Shown here: piece after piece, positions 26,507 through 35,214 of the stretch
How positions within the stretch are numbered: the first letter of the stretch is position 1
Layout of the letters: each line of letters opens with the position of its first letter
Source: Blautia pseudococcoides
GTDB taxonomy: Bacteria > Bacillota > Clostridia > Lachnospirales > Lachnospiraceae
DNA: 64,000 bases
Reading direction: 5' to 3'
Assembly: GCF_001689125.2 (NCBI RefSeq)
Contig: NZ_CP015405.2
Location: 2,893,001 to 2,957,000 of the forward strand
Made by a program: the position numbers and the translations under genes
The notes under the pieces: generated by a model
Seen by the model: only the letters and a program-made list of their open reading frames with translations
The model's database searches: none
Told to the model about the DNA's origin: nothing

Positions 26507-28300
26507 TTATTTATAAAGGGGACCGTAAGCCGCACAGGCCCGGTAATCCTGTCCCTCTTTGTCCATACCAAATGCGTTCCATGCGGCAGGACGGAAGATT
26601 TTTTCCTCGGGTACATTGTGCATAGCCACGGGAATTCTCAGCATGGAGCACATGGTGATCAAATCTGCTCCGATATGTCCGTAGCTGATGGCGCCATGGT
26701 TAGCTCCCCAATTGTTCATCACGTCATATGCTGTCTTAAACGCACCCTCACCACTCACTCTGGGCGCAAACCAGGTACAAGGCCATGTATAATCCGTACG
26801 TTTCCAGATCGTGTCAGACACTTCAGCCGGGAGTTTAATGGTCCAGCCTTCTGCGATCTGCAGCACAGGCCCCAAGCCTTTTATCAGGTTCAGGCGGATC
26901 ATTGTCACAGGCATCTCCGCGTCTGTCAAAAATCTGGAGGAATAACCGCCCCCGCGGAAATATCCGAAATCCGCCGCGTTCCAGGTAGTTGCCTGCATGA
27001 TGGCATCCTGATCCTCTTTTGTCACATCAAACCAAGGTTTGATCAGACTGTTCCCATTTTCATCCTTTGCTTCCCCGCAGGCATCCAGGCAGGCCGCGCC
27101 GGAGTTGATCAGATGGATGAAACCGCCTGCCTCTGCCGCTTTGCCTTCTAATGTATAACCTGTTGCCTCCTTCACAGCCTCCGGGCTCCAGTATGTACGC
27201 ACATCCGCAAAAATCTGGGCTCTGTTGGTGAGCAGTTTCATAAACATCATGCCCAGCCCGTTGAGCACATCGTTCTCTGTTGCCAGAATATAAGGCTCTC
27301 TGGCTCCATTCCAATCAAAGGATGTATTCAACATGGCCTCCGCAAAATCCGCGTTGGGATAAAAGTCCGTCCACTGTCTCTGCCCCTGGAAACCGGCTGC
27401 CAGGGCATTGTGTCCCACCTTTTCCTCCTCGCATCCCTCCGGAAGATTTTCATTTCCATTCATCAAATCCTTGATGATGCACATCATCTTCACAACAAAT
27501 TCCCAGTCTGCATCTTTCTGCTCCCTGGTCTTCTGCACTGCCTCCGGGTTCTTGTCAAAGCCCTCAATACAGTGTTCCTTTGTCCAGGCCAGGGCTTCTT
27601 TGAATTCTTCCTCATCGTAGATTCCTTCTGTCATGCGGCGGATCAGTTCCACTTCATCCACAGATTCCACACGCATTCCCAGATACGATTCAATAAAATC
27701 CGGGTCAATGATGGAACCGCCGATTCCCATAGTCACAGAACCGATCTGCAGGTAAGATTTTCCTCTCATGGATGCTGCCGCAACAGCCGCACAGCCGAAC
27801 CGCAGCAGTTTTTCCCTCACATCATCCGGTATATCCGTGGCATCTGCAGCCTGCACATCATGGCCGTAGATTCCAAAAGCAGGAAGCCCTTTCTGCGCAT
27901 GGGTCGCCAGCACGCTTGCCAGATATACGGCACCCGGACGCTCTGTCCCATTAAATCCCCAGACTGCTTTTATGGTCTGTGGGTCCATGTCCATAGTCTC
28001 CGCTCCATAACACCAGCACGGGGTCACTGTCAGGGTAATATCCACCCCTTCTCTTCTGAATTTGTCCGCACAGGCGGCAGCCTCTGCCACACGCCCTATG
28101 GTAGTGTCCGCGATCACTACTTTTACCGGCTGGCCGTTGGAATATTTCAAGTTCTCCTCAATAAGCCGGGCTGCGGATCTTGCCATATTCATAGTCTGTT
28201 CTTCAAGGGATTCCCGCACTTTCAGGTATCCTCTTCTTCCGTCAATTGTTGGTCTGATTCCAATTACGGGATATGCTCCGATCAATCTGCTCTCTGCCAT
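26507..28300 (-). CDS. fucI: L-fucose isomerase
   Basis: The 597-residue length matches FucI (about 590). The start [15 protein letters not shown], the segment [17 protein letters not shown] near residue 95 and the C-terminal [23 protein letters not shown] are all typical. The enzyme uses Mn2+ to convert L-fucose to L-fuculose. It is the first gene of the operon (fucI, kinase, fucA, fucU), and GGAGG lies about 9 nt before the ATG. No fucose permease is found in the operon, so uptake must be encoded elsewhere. D-arabinose may be an alternative substrate in this family. Confidence 0.93.
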   Translation of the reverse strand: MAESRLIGAYPVIGIRPTIDGRRGYLKVRESLEEQTMNMARSAARLIEENLKYSNGQPVKVVIADTTIGRVAEAAACADKFRREGVDITLTVTPCWCYGAETMDMDPQTIKAVWGFNGTERPGAVYLASVLATHAQKGLPAFGIYGHDVQAADATDIPDDVREKLLRFGCAAVAAASMRGKSYLQIGSVTMGIGGSIIDPDFIESYLGMRVESVDEVELIRRMTEGIYDEEEFKEALAWTKEHCIEGFDKNPEAVQKTREQKDADWEFVVKMMCIIKDLMNGNENLPEGCEEEKVGHNALAAGFQGQRQWTDFYPNADFAEAMLNTSFDWNGAREPYILATENDVLNGLGMMFMKLLTNRAQIFADVRTYWSPEAVKEATGYTLEGKAAEAGGFIHLINSGAACLDACGEAKDENGNSLIKPWFDVTKEDQDAIMQATTWNAADFGYFRGGGYSSRFLTDAEMPVTMIRLNLIKGLGPVLQIAEGWTIKLPAEVSDTIWKRTDYTWPCTWFAPRVSGEGAFKTAYDVMNNWGANHGAISYGHIGADLITMCSMLRIPVAMHNVPEEKIFRPAAWNAFGMDKEGQDYRACAAYGPLYK

Positions 28301-28415
28301 TTTTTCTGTACCTCCATACTGATAATAGTCCGCTCCCCTATGAGCCTCCGCTTTTCGGACAGGGGAGTCTGAATCGGTTATAACGTGAACAGTAACTGAA
28401 CTGCTCCATAGTTTC

Positions 28416-28445
28416 CTTATATTCTCATCCTAACCTTGTTTTCAA
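28416..28445 (-). promoter_or_regulatory. Likely promoter of the fucose operon
   Basis: Minus-strand TTGAAA (28440-28445) and TATAAG (28416-28421) are 18 bp apart, about 115 nt ahead of fucI and in the space shared with the divergent AraC-type gene. Confidence 0.45.
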
Positions 28446-28580
28446 TATATTTCCTGTGATATAATGGCAAAAAACAGGACAATTTTCACATTTTCCATGA
28501 CTCTTCACCACCTTCACCGTTACGAAAAAAAACTTATGCAAGATCATGCTCAACCATGGGGTGATCCACAGGAGGCACCT

Positions 28581-29441
28581 ATGCATTATCTGGACTATAA
28601 TGAAAAACAGGCTCACGGAACAGCAGATCTCCCTCTGGCCTATTACTACGTGGATGAACACCATCCCCGCTATCACATGCCCTTTCACTGGCACAAGGAG
28701 ACCGAGCTGCTCCGCGTTCTGGAGGGACAGCTCCGCCTCAGTCTGGATGACAGGGAGTATATGGTAAGCGCAGGGGAATTAATTTATATTGGGGAGGGCG
28801 TAATCCACGGCGGGGAACCGGAGAACTGCATCTATGAGTGTGCGGTTTTTGACCCTCAGCCTCTGCTCATGCACACACACGCTGTGCGCCGTTATCTTTA
28901 TCAGATTCAGCGCCGCCAGATTCAGATCCTTATGCGTTTCACCAAAAAACAGCCTGAAATCCTTTCCTGTGCAGAAACCCTGTATAGTTCCCTGCGCAAA
29001 AAAAGCTCCGGATGGGAAATGACTTCCCTCGGAGCGCTTTTTGAACTCTATGGAATTGTATTTGCCGGGGAATATTACACCCCCTGTGCCTCCAGGGACA
29101 ATGCAGAAGGCAGGCTCCAGCAGCTAAAGCCCGTGCTGGAATATATTGAACTGAATTATCAAAACCCGATCACTCTGGATGACCTCTCCAGGCTGGCCGG
29201 CATGTCATCCAAATATTTCTGCCGTTTTTTCCGTGCGGTGATCCACAGGACACCCATAGATTACCTGAACTATTACCGCGTTGAACGGGCCTGCTATCTC
29301 ATGGCCGCGGAAGGCATTTCCGTCACGGAAGCTGCCTACCATTGTGGGTTCAATGACAGCGGCTACTTTGTCCGGGCTTTTAAAAAATACAGGAACATGA
29401 CACCCAGGCAGTATATGCAGCGTTTGGGAAAATCCGGCTAA
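28581..29441 (+). CDS. AraC-family transcriptional regulator of the fucose operon
   Basis: A 286-residue regulator with an N-terminal cupin sugar-binding domain (HMPFHWHKETELLRVLEGQL, about 32-51) and two C-terminal helix-turn-helix units (about 185-285; ITLDDLSRLAGMSSKYFCRF and VTEAAYHCGFNDSGYFVRAF). AGGAGG before 28581 sets the start, although the frame is open further upstream. Being divergent from fucI, it most likely activates the fucose genes when L-fucose or a breakdown product binds the cupin. Its stop overlaps the stop of the convergent AMP-ligase gene by 4 bp. Confidence 0.88.
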   Translation: MHYLDYNEKQAHGTADLPLAYYYVDEHHPRYHMPFHWHKETELLRVLEGQLRLSLDDREYMVSAGELIYIGEGVIHGGEPENCIYECAVFDPQPLLMHTHAVRRYLYQIQRRQIQILMRFTKKQPEILSCAETLYSSLRKKSSGWEMTSLGALFELYGIVFAGEYYTPCASRDNAEGRLQQLKPVLEYIELNYQNPITLDDLSRLAGMSSKYFCRFFRAVIHRTPIDYLNYYRVERACYLMAAEGISVTEAAYHCGFNDSGYFVRAFKKYRNMTPRQYMQRLGKSG

Positions 29442-30952
29442 TATCTTTTTATTTTCTTGGAAGGTGTCTTCTCAAACTCTTCCTCCCTGATTTTCAGTCC
29501 GTGGATCTTTTTATAGGGAGGAAGGCCTTTATTGAAGTTGTCGATCACTTCCTGCAGTTTTCCTCTGATATCTTTGACTCTTTTTTTGGCGGCGTATTCA
29601 TAGTCCGGAAAAATCTCGGCCTCTATGACTGATTCTGTCTCCCTGACAACAATCTCCTTTACGAAAGGGGATCTGCTGATCTCGTTCTCCAGCTCCTCAG
29701 GTGAGACATTTTCCCCGTTTTTCAGGATGATCAGGTTTTTCTTTCTTCCTGTGATGAACACAAAATGATCCTTGTCCACATACCCTAAATCTCCGGTTTT
29801 GAGCCAGCCGTCCTCCAGGGTCTCCTCTGTCTCTTTTGGCATCTTGTAATATCCCATCATAACGCTGGAGCCCCGCACCCAGATCTCCTCGTCCACCACC
29901 TTTGCCTCACAGTTGGGGAGGAGTTTTCCCACAGACCCTTCTTTTGCGTCCCCTTCCAGGTTGGTGCTGATGACAGGGGAACATTCCGTCATACCGTACC
30001 CCTGTAAAACGGTAATACCGTACTCGGCAAATGCCCCCACCATCTCCGGGGGAAGATAGGCTCCGCCGCTGCAAATAGTTTTTAAATTGCCGCCAAAAGC
30101 AGCTTTTGCCACCATTTTCTTTGGCAGGATCCCTGTAGATTCCTTCAGCTTTTTATAAATGGATTCAATCACCATGGGAACCAGAAGCACGATCTCAGGC
30201 TTGAACAGCTTCATGTTTTTTGACACATGCATGATAGAATCATTGATACAGATAACCATGCCGATATAGATTCCTTTCAGTATATCCATGGTAAAGCAGT
30301 AAGCGTGATGGATGGGAAGAAGGGTCATGGATACAGTTCCCGCCGGAATCTTCATATCCAGACAGGCGGCATTATCGGTCAGATTACGGTGTGTGAGCAT
30401 AACCCCTTTGCTCTTGCCCGTTGTACCTGAGGTGAACAAAATGGCGCACAGTTTATCCGGCTCCAGACTACAGGAAAAGCTGCCTGCATGAATTTTCAGG
30501 AGCCTCTGCAGGGACATGACCTTCTCTGTGCTCTCTTTTGCCTGCATGGAAATCATGCGCTGAATACCCGGACACTTCTCTCCTGCCATCTCCCCCACAT
30601 CCCTGCGGAGTTCATCATAGACCAGAACGCTGATATCCGCCCGGTTCAAAAGCTCACAAACATCCGCCGCCGGAAGCTGCGCATCCAGAGGGACAATGAC
30701 ACATCCGCTGTTTGCGGCTCCAAAATAAGTGATGATCCACTCATAAGTGGTGGGCCCGATGACAGCCACATGCTTTCCCAGCATTCCCATGTGGTCCAAA
30801 GCCCTGGAAAATGCCTCGCTGTCCTTTTTTATATCCTTATATGTCTTTGTAATGACTTCTTTTCTGACTTTATAACGGATGGCAGGATTTTCCCCGTAAG
30901 TTTCCGCCGCATAGCCGATAATATCCTTCATGGTGTTGATCTGACCGCTCAT
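29438..30952 (-). CDS. AMP-forming acyl/aryl adenylate ligase
   Basis: This 504-residue member of the ANL superfamily activates a carboxylic acid with ATP. Visible motifs: the P-loop LFTSGTTGKSKG (about 167), the aromatic/YGMTE motif (about 311), GDLGYVDKDHF (about 383) and the C-terminal catalytic lysine in the TPSKKIKRY tail. The protein is close to fatty-acyl or aryl-acid ligases and stands alone without a fused carrier. The neighbouring free carrier protein (15 nt upstream) is the expected acceptor of the acyl group, as in stand-alone adenylation plus carrier pairs of non-ribosomal pathways. It is the last gene of the TetR-controlled operon. The acid it selects is unknown. Confidence 0.85.
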   Translation of the reverse strand: MSGQINTMKDIIGYAAETYGENPAIRYKVRKEVITKTYKDIKKDSEAFSRALDHMGMLGKHVAVIGPTTYEWIITYFGAANSGCVIVPLDAQLPAADVCELLNRADISVLVYDELRRDVGEMAGEKCPGIQRMISMQAKESTEKVMSLQRLLKIHAGSFSCSLEPDKLCAILFTSGTTGKSKGVMLTHRNLTDNAACLDMKIPAGTVSMTLLPIHHAYCFTMDILKGIYIGMVICINDSIMHVSKNMKLFKPEIVLLVPMVIESIYKKLKESTGILPKKMVAKAAFGGNLKTICSGGAYLPPEMVGAFAEYGITVLQGYGMTECSPVISTNLEGDAKEGSVGKLLPNCEAKVVDEEIWVRGSSVMMGYYKMPKETEETLEDGWLKTGDLGYVDKDHFVFITGRKKNLIILKNGENVSPEELENEISRSPFVKEIVVRETESVIEAEIFPDYEYAAKKRVKDIRGKLQEVIDNFNKGLPPYKKIHGLKIREEEFEKTPSKKIKRY

Positions 30953-30967
30953 AATTCCCCTCCTGTT

Positions 30968-31195
30968 CTAGTCCTGAAGACTCTCGATATAGCGCATAGC
31001 CTCGCCCACGGTTCTGATCTCCGCAACCTCACGCTCCTCCACCTCAATATCAAAGGTATCCTCCAGTTCGCCTATCATGCTCATGAAATCATAAGAGGTG
31101 AACCCCAGATCCTCCACGAATCTGGAATTTTCCGTAACCGCGTTTTTATCTATTTCCACATATTCACAAATCATATCTCTCAGTTTTTCAAACAT
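30968..31195 (-). CDS. Acyl/peptidyl carrier protein
   Basis: This 75-residue acidic, helical protein has the phosphopantetheine attachment region DLGFTSYDFMSMIGELED. The Ser of TSYDF (about residue 35) is the expected site, although the usual DSL is changed to TSY. Length and charge fit a free carrier protein. It sits 15 nt before the ligase gene and 20 nt after the condensation-domain gene, so all three should act together: ligase loads, carrier presents, condensation protein transfers. It is not the housekeeping AcpP of fatty acid synthesis, given its setting and variant motif. Confidence 0.85.
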   Translation of the reverse strand: MFEKLRDMICEYVEIDKNAVTENSRFVEDLGFTSYDFMSMIGELEDTFDIEVEEREVAEIRTVGEAMRYIESLQD

Positions 31196-31215
31196 CTCTT
31201 ATCCTCCCTCTCATA

Positions 31216-32616
31216 TCAAACAGACTCTATGATCTCTCCCACTGTCATCTCCGGATTTTCCACACCTTTGAAAATGATCCGGCACAGGTAGTAATAGAGA
31301 TACTGCAAATCCTCAAAATGTACCACACCCGTCTGGTGTTCAAAATTAAAGTTCATGCCATTGTCCTCAGCCCTGTGCATAACTGTCAGGTAAAGGGCAT
31401 GTGCCGCGGCGCCGTTGCTGTACCAGGCGGATTTGTACCGGATATTCTCCAAGCGTTCCAGTCCCTTTCCCTTCAGGGTCAAAGGCTGGTAGGTCAGGCT
31501 CAGCGGTTCGTAGGTCTGTCCTGATTTTAATTTATAATACTTGTTTCTGTACGCGTAAAAAGCGGTTGGGTCGAAGTTGGCATGGCGGAATATCTGGTTC
31601 TGTCCGTCCCTGATTTTTTTCAGGCCCTCCATAAACGTGTCATTCTTTTCCACCACAGTGCGGAACGGGAAGCAGTGAATCCTGGTGCCTCCGCATTTCT
31701 TTTCAGACAAGGTAGCCCTCCTTGCCACTGTGGTGTTGATGGAAACATCATCATTGCCGTTCACCTTCTGCAGATATGTGCGCAGCCCCATCATCAGCAG
31801 GCACACCATTGAAATATGGTGCTCCTCACAGAACCGCATCAGCCGTTCTGAGGGGTCTGATTCCAGTTGGAATGTGATAATGTTGGCATCCACATTGTCG
31901 GAAACATTGGTTACTGCCCTTAAATCCGGGTTCTTTTCCGTTTCCCGCTCTGCCTCCAGTTTGCCCGGACCGAAAATGCTGTTGAAAATAGGTTCCGAGG
32001 AGGAGATCATCTTCTCAAAGAACTCGGTATCACGTTTCTTTGCCTTTGAATCCATCTCGTATTCCAGGTCTTTTTTCAACTGCTCTATGTAAGATTTCAT
32101 CTCCTTTGGATATTCCATGCCCTCATATTTCATGTTGGCATAAATTTCTATCACATCTTTTAAAAACAAGATCAGGGATTGGGCATCCATGGTCATGTGA
32201 TCCACCAGAAGATAAATCCCCTGGAAACCATCCGGTGTGATGATCATGACCACCCGGTTCAGCGGGGAATCAAACCGTTCAAAGGGAACGGAAGTCCACT
32301 CTTTCATCTTATCCATTGCATGGCACTCCTGCCAACCGGTGAAATCAAAGAATGCAATATCTCTCTCTTCCCTGTCGGCAATGTACTGATACACCTTGCC
32401 GTCCTCATCCTGTGTAAAACGCAGCCGCATGGACTCGCATCTGGCATACGCCTGGTAAACGGCTTCCTTCAGCGCGCCAAAGTCCAGACTCTGCTGAATG
32501 GTTAGGCTGGTGCCGATATTCAATACCTGCTTTTTCGGGCAGTATTTCTGGTAGAAAAAGTGCAGCTTCTGTGCTGCGGTCAACGGATACAGTGGTTTGC
32601 CAAACTTCTCTTTCAT
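31216..32616 (-). CDS. Stand-alone condensation-domain-like acyltransferase
   Basis: The 466-residue protein has the two-lobed chloramphenicol-acetyltransferase/condensation fold of NRPS condensation domains, PapA and wax-ester synthases. The catalytic HHxxxDG appears as DHMTMDA near residue 139: the second His and the Asp are kept, the first His is Asp, and Gly is Ala. It is recognised by the start PLTAAQKLHFFYQ, the strand SMRLRF near 63 and the FPFRT segment near 310. It should join an acyl group from the adjacent carrier to an amine or alcohol. GAGGAG precedes the ATG. The partner substrate is not predictable. Confidence 0.78.
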   Translation of the reverse strand: MKEKFGKPLYPLTAAQKLHFFYQKYCPKKQVLNIGTSLTIQQSLDFGALKEAVYQAYARCESMRLRFTQDEDGKVYQYIADREERDIAFFDFTGWQECHAMDKMKEWTSVPFERFDSPLNRVVMIITPDGFQGIYLLVDHMTMDAQSLILFLKDVIEIYANMKYEGMEYPKEMKSYIEQLKKDLEYEMDSKAKKRDTEFFEKMISSSEPIFNSIFGPGKLEAERETEKNPDLRAVTNVSDNVDANIITFQLESDPSERLMRFCEEHHISMVCLLMMGLRTYLQKVNGNDDVSINTTVARRATLSEKKCGGTRIHCFPFRTVVEKNDTFMEGLKKIRDGQNQIFRHANFDPTAFYAYRNKYYKLKSGQTYEPLSLTYQPLTLKGKGLERLENIRYKSAWYSNGAAAHALYLTVMHRAEDNGMNFNFEHQTGVVHFEDLQYLYYYLCRIIFKGVENPEMTVGEIIESV

Positions 32617-32636
32617 ATGTCAAACTCCTCTCTTAT

Positions 32637-33656
32637 TTACACGGGAACCGCGTCCCCGGTACTTCCCTCTCCGGTTACATCCGATACATAAAAGCTTTTT
32701 CCCGCAGGCACCTCAGCCTCCCCTGCTGTCTCCAGAAACTCTGTCAGCTTCTGTTCATATAGTGCCTGTTCTTTATAGAAAGCTTCCACGTGGCCAGCCC
32801 CGTGTACGATCAGCATGTTCTTTTTTGATGCGCAGTTTTTATAGATTTCATAACACATCCTGCACGGAACAAAGGTATCCGCATCCCCGTGGATAAAAAG
32901 TATGGGAACCTTTGCTTTCTTCACCTCCTCGGACGCGCTTAACTGCCGCAGTCCGTACCCCGCCTTTTTCCTGCACATGCTGTCGGAAATCTTCAGGATA
33001 GGATAAGCCGGTAAATGGTACTGGTCTTTCAGCACATGCTCAAAAACATCCCAGGCGGTGGTAAACGCACAGTCGGAAACTATCCCTTTTACCTGCAGAG
33101 GAAGCTTCAAACCGCTTGTCATAAGCACTGTGGATGCCCCCATGGAAGTGCCGTGAAGCCAAATCTCACAGTCACTGCCAAAGCGCTCCTCCACATATTT
33201 GATCCAGAGAAATGCATCCTCCCTGTCCAGGCACCCGAATCCGATGTAAGTCCCTTCGCTGTCCCCATGGGCCCTCTCGTCCACCAGAAGCATCTGATAT
33301 CCTCCGGGCAGATAATAGTTGGACAGCCCTATGTAGTCACTCATGCCTTTGCTGGTATAGCCGTGAAAACAGAGCACAAGCTTTTTGCCCCCCTGCCCCG
33401 GAAAATACGTTCCGTGGAGTTTCAGCCCGTCACCGGATGTAATGTACACATCCTCCCGTTCCTGTTTCAGCATCCACTCTTTCATCTTTTTAAGCTTCGG
33501 CATGTAGCGGTCCCAGTTGGTGCCTGCCATATCCATAGTTCTCTTGGTTGTGGCTTTCTGCCGAAGCATGGTCCGTCTGAAAAAGTAAGATGCAATCCCA
33601 TATTCCCCTGCAGCGGCCGCCGCTCCTGCTCCCAGTAACAAACTCCATCCATTCAT
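32637..33656 (-). CDS. Membrane-anchored alpha/beta hydrolase
   Basis: A 339-residue protein with an N-terminal hydrophobic segment (about 3-17) and an alpha/beta hydrolase fold. The nucleophile elbow reads HGTSMGAS (Ser near 176), the oxyanion region LCFHGYTS is near 94, the acid is probably in FIHGDADTFVP near 270, and the terminal His is in GAGHVEAF near 302. It resembles the YqkD/BEM46-like group. In this operon it may release or trim the acyl product, like a type II thioesterase; that is inference. AGGAGG decides the start at 33656. Confidence 0.8.
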   Translation of the reverse strand: MNGWSLLLGAGAAAAAGEYGIASYFFRRTMLRQKATTKRTMDMAGTNWDRYMPKLKKMKEWMLKQEREDVYITSGDGLKLHGTYFPGQGGKKLVLCFHGYTSKGMSDYIGLSNYYLPGGYQMLLVDERAHGDSEGTYIGFGCLDREDAFLWIKYVEERFGSDCEIWLHGTSMGASTVLMTSGLKLPLQVKGIVSDCAFTTAWDVFEHVLKDQYHLPAYPILKISDSMCRKKAGYGLRQLSASEEVKKAKVPILFIHGDADTFVPCRMCYEIYKNCASKKNMLIVHGAGHVEAFYKEQALYEQKLTEFLETAGEAEVPAGKSFYVSDVTGEGSTGDAVPV

Positions 33657-33728
33657 AGATATTCCTCCTGTCTTCACGTCTGTCCACACATCCGCGTTGC
33701 CCCCCGCCCCTGGTTATCTGCCATTTGT

Positions 33729-34253
33729 TTATTTGTTTTTCAGCAGTCTTTTGACCGGTTTTTTGACTGTATTTCCCTTCGGCTGTATGATATCATCCCT
33801 CTTCACAGACACCGGGGTGACCGGTCTGGCCGCGGCTTTCTTTTCTGCAGCTTTTTCTACTTTAGCCTGCTTTATCTCAGTCTTCAGGTTTTTCTCCTCT
33901 GCCTTTTTCTGCTTTTTCTTTTCTCTGTTGGCCTGTTTTGAGAAGTTCTGAAGCAGCAGTGCCTTGTCAAAGCTGCCCTCCACCTGCAGTTTTCCCTGTG
34001 TAAATGCTGCAATGGCATCCATGCTGCCCTCTGCAATGTTCAAAAGGGTATCCGCTGTGGTTATAAACAGCACATCCCTGTCATAATATTCGTAGGGCTC
34101 TATGTACAGCTTCCCCTCTGAAACTTCCGCGTAAAAGGCACCTTCCGCCTCTCCCCGGATATCGAACTGATAGGCTATGTGCTCTTTGATCCCGCTCACA
34201 TCCGCCTGCATAAAAATGTCTCTGATCTCACTCACTAATTCCTGATAAGTCAT
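33729..34253 (-). CDS. SCP2-like protein with a lysine-rich tail
   Basis: The 174-residue protein has an N-terminal SCP2-like fold (about 1-105), ending in the typical AFTQGKLQVEGSFDKALLLQ segment. The SCP2 fold forms a hydrophobic tunnel that holds lipids. The last 65 residues are highly charged (KKQKKAEEKNLKTEIKQAK and similar), unlike normal SCP2 proteins, and may bind membranes or nucleic acid. It is the first gene after the TetR-controlled promoter. It may present a lipid substrate to the condensation protein. GGAGG lies 10 nt before the ATG. Confidence 0.7.
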   Translation of the reverse strand: MTYQELVSEIRDIFMQADVSGIKEHIAYQFDIRGEAEGAFYAEVSEGKLYIEPYEYYDRDVLFITTADTLLNIAEGSMDAIAAFTQGKLQVEGSFDKALLLQNFSKQANREKKKQKKAEEKNLKTEIKQAKVEKAAEKKAAARPVTPVSVKRDDIIQPKGNTVKKPVKRLLKNK

Positions 34254-34288
34254 GTATTTTTTACCTCCATACATTTTTCGCCATTTTC

Positions 34289-34346
34289 CGACCACTGGTC
34301 GAATTTGCCTTGTAAACAAAATACCACTTTTTCGACTGGTAGTCAA
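34289..34346 (-). promoter_or_regulatory. TetR-type operators and promoter of the acyl-transfer operon
   Basis: The minus-strand promoter TTGACT (34341-34346) / TATTTT (34318-34323) has a 17-bp spacer. Two related palindromes are visible: CGACCACTGGTCG at 34289-34301 and CGACTGGTAGTC at 34333-34344. One overlaps the -35 element and spacer; the other lies just downstream of the start site. This is the classical layout for repression by a divergently encoded TetR protein. Confidence 0.7.
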
Positions 34347-34400
34347 GTTTACAATTTTATGCTATCATGTTACTATTAAAAAAAATGGAGAACGGTGTTT

Positions 34401-35012
34401 ATGCAAAACAATAGAAAAAAGGATATGATCCTGGACGCAATGCAGCGATTGATGAACCAAACCAGCGCCCGGTCCATATCTGTCAGCGATGTTGCCAAAG
34501 AAGCCGGCATCGGAAAGGGAAGTATCTACTATTATTTCAAATCCAAGGAAGAAATACTGGAGGCTGTCATTGAACGCTCCTATTCCTCAGCCATAGAGAA
34601 AGCCAAAGACCTGCTGGATGCCACGGATATGGACGCCCTGACCAAAATGGAAGTCATTTTCCGCACCTGCCGGGAGTCTTCCATGGAACTTCTGCGTCAG
34701 GAGACAAACAATTTCTTCGAGCTGCAGCAAAGTGCCCTGCTGCACCAGCAGTACATACGCATTATGGTGAGAAACCTGCGCCCTATTCTGGCAGACATTA
34801 TCCGCCAGGGCAACCGGGAGGGATCCATGCACTGCAAATCCCCGGAAGAAGTCTCTGAGATTGTTCTGATCACTCTCACCATCAAGCTGGACAACCATCT
34901 CACACGGGACAGCCGGGAACACACCAAAAAGACACTGGATGTCTTTACTTATATGCTGGAAACCAGCTTTCATATTGAAAAAGGAAAACTAGCCTATCTG
35001 TGGGAAGACTAG
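34401..35012 (+). CDS. TetR/AcrR-family regulator
   Basis: The 203-residue protein has the TetR helix-turn-helix near residues 25-50 (SVSDVAKEAGIGKGSIYYYF) and a helical ligand-binding domain. GGAG lies 10 nt before the ATG at 34401; a GTG six bases earlier is a weaker alternative. It is divergent from the operon beginning at 34253, with paired palindromes between them, so it very likely represses that operon until a ligand, perhaps a fatty acid or acyl-CoA, binds. Its stop codon lies in the terminal inverted repeat of the element that starts at 35009, so that insertion has set the extreme C-terminus. Confidence 0.87.
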   Translation: MQNNRKKDMILDAMQRLMNQTSARSISVSDVAKEAGIGKGSIYYYFKSKEEILEAVIERSYSSAIEKAKDLLDATDMDALTKMEVIFRTCRESSMELLRQETNNFFELQQSALLHQQYIRIMVRNLRPILADIIRQGNREGSMHCKSPEEVSEIVLITLTIKLDNHLTRDSREHTKKTLDVFTYMLETSFHIEKGKLAYLWED

Positions 35013-35149
35013 AGTGTGTTTGAAAATTGCTTTCGGCAAGCTGTGCGTCACACTTTATGCTTATTGAGCTCTGCTCAATATGATGTGAGATTTGACTCCG
35101 ATGAGGGAGGCGCAGCGGGCTGCGTTGACCGTTTTCAAACACACTCTAG
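35009..35149. repeat. 141-bp inverted-repeat element (MITE-like)
   Basis: Perfect 18-bp terminal inverted repeats (35009-35026 and 35132-35149), each ending in CTAG at the outer edge, enclose about 105 bp that can form two further hairpins (TTATTGAGC/GCTCAATA and CGCAG/CTGCG). The CTAG ends could be a target duplication or part of the repeat. There is no credible protein in it. It abuts the end of the TetR gene and supplies its TAG stop. Confidence 0.7.
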
Positions 35150-35164
35150 GGCCGGATCCCAAAA

Positions 35165-35213
35165 AAGAGTATGCAGGCCAGATCACGATTCTGTCCGCAT
35201 ACCCTTTTTTTCA
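35165..35213 (+). terminator. Intrinsic terminator downstream of the TetR gene
   Basis: A stem based on GTATGC / GCATAC, extended by CCAGA/TCTG pairings with a bulge, is followed by CCC and seven T residues on the plus strand. It lies just before the convergent methyltransferase stop. Confidence 0.6.
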
Positions 35214-35214
35214 C

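Noticed and set aside
27410..28372. Plus-strand frame over fucI
   Set aside because: Composition is typical of antisense reading (Cys/His/Phe rich) and fucI is certain.
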